A DNA stretch of 64,000 bases from Nissolia schottii (lineage: Eukaryota > Streptophyta > Magnoliopsida > Fabales > Fabaceae): NCBI GenBank assembly GCA_003254905.1, contig QANU01073111.1, positions 149,999 through 213,998 of the forward strand, given 5' to 3'. This document shows, piece by piece, positions 59,636 to 64,000 of the stretch. Numbering within the stretch: position 1 is the first letter of the stretch; each line of letters starts with the position of its first letter. The position numbers and the translations under genes were made by a program. The notes under the pieces were generated by a model. That model did no database searches. It was not told the DNA's origin and was given only the letters and a program-made list of their open reading frames with translations.

Positions 59636-62600
59636 ATGGCAACCATGGATCACACTCCACCAATTTCTGATCCTGCTTCAAATCCTCTCTCTCCCTACTA
59701 CCTTCACCCCAACGAGAACCCCTCACTTGTCCTTGTATCTTCACTCCTCACTGGCCCGAATTTTCACAACTGGTCATGCTCCATGAGGATGGCATTGCTG
59801 TCCAAGAACAAACTTGCTTTTGTTGATGGCTCTATCACGGCTCCTTCCAAGACCTCTCCTATGTTCATACACTGGGAGCGCTGCAACCACATGGTGCTTT
59901 CATGGTTGATCCGTGCAATTGACCCCTCCATCGCATAAAGCGTAACCTGAATCGACAAGGCATGTGAAGTATGGCAAGAATTGAAGGATAGGTTCTCTCA
60001 AGGGGACTTATTCCGTATAGTTGATCTCCAGGAAGAGGTTGCTTCCATCAAGCAAGGTGAACTTTTGGTCACCAAATTTTTCACAGAATTGAAGGTCTTG
60101 TGGGATGAATTGGATGTTTTCCGACCTTTTCCATCTTGTTCTTGTGCCATTCCCTGCTCATGTGATGCGGTTTCTGCCATCAAGTTGCATAGAGTAATCA
60201 AGTTATTGAAGGGGCTAAATGACAATTTCCACACCGTGCGATCGCAAATCCTTCTCATGGATCCATTGCCCCCATTGAATTGTATATTTTCACTTGGCAT
60301 TCAGCATGAAAGACATCTTTCTTGCACATCTGAGGCCAAATTGAAGCTTCTGCTACAAAGTCATCTACCATTGACAAGAATTCAATTTCTTCCAAGGGCA
60401 AGAAATGCACCTTCTGTGGCTTTCATGGACATACAATGGAGGAATGCTATAAGAAACATGGATATCCTACTAGTTACAAATTCAAGAATTCCAACAAACG
60501 TGCCAATGCTGTTGTTGTAGATTCTTCAAGTGGTTCTAATGTCAATGCTGCACTTGCTACTGATAATGCTGTTCAGTTTGGATTCATAGCTGGCCAATAT
60601 CAAAGCTTTTTGGCACTGATTCAGAAACTTGGCCCATTTGTTTCATCAGCACATGTGAATCTTGCTAACAGTGGTGCATCAGGTAGTTCTGTTTCTATGC
60701 CATGGATACTTGATTCGGGGGCTACTGATCACATTTGTTGCTCCATGGACTTTTACACCTCTCATAGAATTCTTGAACCACCAGTCTCTATCTCTATGCC
60801 AAATGGACAGTCCTTAATTTCTAATGTTGCAGGCACAATCATTTTCAATAACAGATTATGACTCACTAATGTTCTGTATATCCCTAATTTTGCTTTCAAT
60901 CTTATTGCAATCACCAAATTATGCCTTGACAATGATTGCATCCTTCGAGTTTGCTTTGACTCTTGTGCAATTCAGGATTCCCACAACATGGAGGAGATTG
61001 GACTTGCTAATGTGGAGCGTGGCTTATACATACTCAAAGATCCTGTAATATGCAACTCAGCCCCTGTAATTGCTCATTCTCTGAATTTTGTTCAAAATAA
61101 TGTGTTTGATTTGTGGCATTTTCGCCTTGGTCATGTACCTAAGGACAAATTGAAAATAATGCATTCTCAATTTAGTTTTATACCTGCTGCTGTCAATAAT
61201 TCTACTGCAATATGTGATATCTGTCATATATCTAGACAAAAGGCTTTGCCATTTACACTTAGCTCTTCACACACACCCAATGCATTTGATTTGATCCATG
61301 TTGACATCTTTGGGCCACTGCCAATGCCATCCATGCAAGGGCATAGATATTTCCTGACTGTGGTAGATGACCACACTAGGCATGTTTGGCTTTATTTACT
61401 AAAAGCCAAGTCAGAAGCTGCCACTGCATTAAGAGCCTTTATTACTATGGTTGAGTCTCAATTTAGCAAGGTTGTCAAGAAGGTTAGGAGTGACAACGGA
61501 CCCGAGTTTTCTTTGAAGGAATTTTTCTCTGTCAAAGGCATCATTCATCAGTTGTCATGTGTTGAGTCTCCACAGCAAAATACTGTTGTTGAAAGAAAGC
61601 ACCAATACTTACTAAATGTCACCCGATCTTTCTTGTTTCAGTCTCACTTACCCCCACCATTCTGGTCCTTTGCTGTTTAACATGCTGTCTTTATCATCAA
61701 TAGACTCTCATCTGCAATCCTTGAGAACAGATCCCCTCATTCCATCCTATTCAACAAGGAATCAGACTTGACATTTCTCAAGGTTTTTTGATGTCCTACC
61801 TTTGCCAACTCACTTCACAGAAATAGAAGTAAACTAGACCCTCAAGCCAGGAAGTGCATCTTTTTGGGCTATAGATTTGGAGTAAAAGGGCTTATCCTCT
61901 ATGACATCTCAAGCAGGGAAATTTTCATTAGTAGAAATGTGCATTTCTATGAAAATTTCTTCCCTTATCCTACCACTTCAGAACAACACAATCCTTTTGT
62001 TTTCCCTAACTTATTTGGTTCCACCACTTACTCAGATGAACCTCTTCCATCTGCTTCAATCCATAACAGGTCTGATAGCATAATTCAGCAGCAGCAGACT
62101 GATGGACCTGGACAGCAGCAATCTGAACTTTCTCAACCAAGGAGGTCATCCAGGCCAAAATCTACTCCTCATTACTTAAGGGACTATCATTGCAACTTGT
62201 CACAACCTACAGATCATTCAGAAACTACTGCATCCACCCCTGCCTATCCTCTGCAGGATGTTATTTCATACAATGTGCTTTCTCAGGCTCACAAAAGATT
62301 TGCTTTGACTCTCTCTACCATGTCTGAACCAAGTTCCTATGCTCAATCTGCAAAACATGCTTGCTGGAAAGAAGCAATGGCTGCTAAAATTGCAGCTCTA
62401 GAGTTGAATAATACTTGGAAGTTGATTGATCTCCCTCCAGGCAAACATCCAATTGGGTGAAAATGGGTATACAAAATAAAATTAAAGGCAGATGGTATCA
62501 CTGAGAGATACAAGACTCGCTTGGTTGCAAAAGGATACAACCAAACTCATGGTGTGGATTACATGGACACATTTAGTCCTGTGGCCAAAATGACAATTGT

Positions 62601-63852
62601 TAGATTGTTGTTGGCACTTACTTCAATCATGAAATGTCATTTACATCAACTTGATGTCAGTAATGCATTTTTACATGGTGATCTTCATGAAGAGGTCTAT
62701 ATGCCACTTCCCAAAGGATTTCCTGATTGTCCCAACAAAGCTTGTCTTTTGCAAAAGTCCTTATATGGCCTTAAGCAAGCAAGCAGGCAATGGTTTTCAA
62801 AATTGTCCACTGCCCTCACTTCTTGTGGGTATATCTAATCCAACTCAGATCATTCCCTGTTTATCATAAACACATCTGATTCCTTCACTGTACTATTGGT
62901 CTATGTAGATGATGTACTCTTAGCAAGCAGCAACCTGGCAGCCATCACAGAAATGAAGGCATTTCTTCATGGTGCCTTTAAGATCAAAGACCTCACAGAG
63001 GCCAAGTATTTTCTAGGTTTGGTAATTGCTAGAAATTCCTCAAGCATATCTTTGTCCCAAAGAAAGTATGCATTGGAAATTCTAGAGGATGCTTCCCTCA
63101 TGGCCTGCAAACCAGCTTCAACCCCCATGGAAAACTCTCAGAGACTTTCCAAGGATACTGGTGACACTCTCACTTATTTTCAGCCTATCGCCGCCTTGTT
63201 GGCCGCCTCATTTACCTAACAACCACTAGACCTGATATCTCTTTTATTGTAAACCAATTAGCCCAGTTCATGGCAATACCCACATCCACTCACCACCAAG
63301 CAACAATGAGAGTTCTCAGGTATGTCAAGGCAGCGCCAAGCTTGGGATTGTTCTTTCCTAGTGATTCCCCATTGCAATTACAAGCCTACACGGATGTTGA
63401 TTGGGCTGGTTGCCCTGGCACTAGAAGATCCACTTCTGGTTTCTGCATATTTCTTGGTCAATCTCTGATAAGTTGGAAAGCCAAGAAGCAGAATGAGGTC
63501 TCTCGTTCCTCCTGTGAAGTCGAGTATAGAGCTATAGTTGTTACAACATGTGAAATTTAATGGATCAAATTCCTGTTATCTGATCTAGCTCTGAAACCGC
63601 AGGTACCAGCCACTGTGTTTTGTGATAATCAATCGGCCTTGCAAATCGCCCACAATCCAACCTTCCATGAACGTACAAAGCACATCAAGATTGACTGCCA
63701 TTTCGTCCGATAAAAGCTTCATTCCAAGCTTATTCACTTGCTACCTATATCCTCTAAACTCCAGCTTGCTGATGTGTTTACAAAGCCCCTTGGTCCAATG
63801 CCCTTTAGGGAGATTTTGTCCAATCTTGGCCTGCACAATTTGTTTGAACTAG
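59636..63852 (+). pseudogene. gag-pol polyprotein remnant of the copia element
   Basis: Gag starts MATMDHTPPISDP and ends with a CCHC knuckle (CTFCGFHGHTMEEC, near 60390). Protease shows WILDSGATDHIC. Integrase shows the HHCC domain (WHFRLGH ... CDICH) and DDE residues (HVDIFGP, SDNGPEF, ERKHQ region). RT shows [14 protein letters not shown] and YVDDVLLA. RNase H shows [10 protein letters not shown] and later FCDNQSAL, ending near FTKPLGP. In-frame stops are at about 59936, 61678, 62458, 62836, 63558 and 63711, with a frameshift between integrase and RT. Not functional. Confidence 0.92.
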
Positions 63853-63858
63853 GCCAAG

Positions 63859-63870
63859 ATTGCGGGAGGG
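63859..63870 (+). other. Polypurine tract of the copia element
   Basis: ATTGCGGGAGGG lies directly before the 3' LTR start, the expected second-strand primer site. Confidence 0.75.
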
Positions 63871-63971
63871 TGTTAGAGAATCATCCACGTGAGTTGGATG
63901 ATGGATAGTTTAATTAGTTAGAAGCTATTGAGGGTTGTTAGATTGGTTAAGTTAGTTATTGAGTGCTAGCA
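63871..63971 (+). repeat. Truncated 3' LTR of the copia element
   Basis: Matches the first 100 or so bases of the 5' LTR with about five differences up to GAGTGCTAG, then diverges (ATGGTTATCAAACTCGCGAG). The rest of the LTR is missing or displaced past the window. Confidence 0.8.
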
Positions 63972-64000
63972 TGGTTATCAAACTCGCGAGTTTATGTAAA

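Larger units (their letters stand above)
59303..64000 (+). mobile_element. Ty1/copia LTR retrotransposon, decayed, 3' end broken
   Basis: Order: 5' LTR, primer site TGGTATCA, gag, protease, integrase, reverse transcriptase, RNase H, polypurine tract, partial 3' LTR. Integrase before reverse transcriptase marks copia. Several stops break the polyprotein. The 3' LTR matches for about 100 bases and then changes to unrelated sequence near 63971. Confidence 0.92.

Noticed and set aside
1-64000. CRISPR arrays, bacterial operons, phage genes
   Set aside because: No regularly spaced direct repeats with spacers; gene structure is plainly eukaryotic.

Overview
This is nuclear DNA from a flowering plant, most likely a legume and probably a phaseoloid one. 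The genes have introns with GT/AG borders, the spacers are very A/T-rich, there is an inserted piece of plastid DNA, and several classes of plant transposon are present. The species call is inference from protein resemblance only. Two runs of N are present: one base at 19417, and 49589-50152.

Gene-bearing left third (1-18.2 kb): (1) an eight-exon clock gene of the PRR5/PRR9 group (+, 590-4790), with an exact Evening Element and a G-box upstream; (2) a single-exon NHL26-like membrane protein (+, 8496-9128); (3) a single-exon Nudix-fold-like protein with an N-terminal extension (-, 13380-14318); (4) a single-exon TTG1-type WD40 protein (-, 17122-18156), the scaffold of MYB-bHLH-WD40 complexes that control flavonoid pigment and epidermal cell fate.

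Transposon and organelle-DNA zone (18.7-51.5 kb): a 1.0-kb Mutator-like foldback element with a 9-bp target duplication; a 4-kb nuclear copy of plastid DNA (rps4, trnS-GGA, ycf3) set in an ATT-rich array; an A/T-rich stretch with foldback MITEs and other repeats; and a nested locus at 32.4-40.7 kb. In that locus a Ty3/gypsy element with an antisense extra ORF sits inside the terminal repeat of a MITE, which itself sits between the arms of another inverted repeat. The gypsy element has lost its protease and reverse transcriptase region, and a foreign LTR lies in that place. From 44.3 to 51.5 kb there is a possible CACTA-type element. It contains four phase-compatible exon-like segments of an unidentified gene and a second copy of the same foreign LTR, running into the sequencing gap.

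Right end (52-64 kb): a four-exon 2-oxoglutarate/Fe(II) dioxygenase of the DMR6/DLO type (+, 52170-58123), with a SINE-like insertion in intron 2, then a decayed Ty1/copia retrotransposon (59303 onward) whose 3' LTR breaks off near the window end.

The intact genes look functionally independent (clock, membrane/defence-related, Nudix, pigment regulation, salicylate-type hydroxylation), as expected in a plant genome. The least ordinary material is the nested retrotransposon with its antisense ORF and the possible gene capture inside the CACTA-like element.
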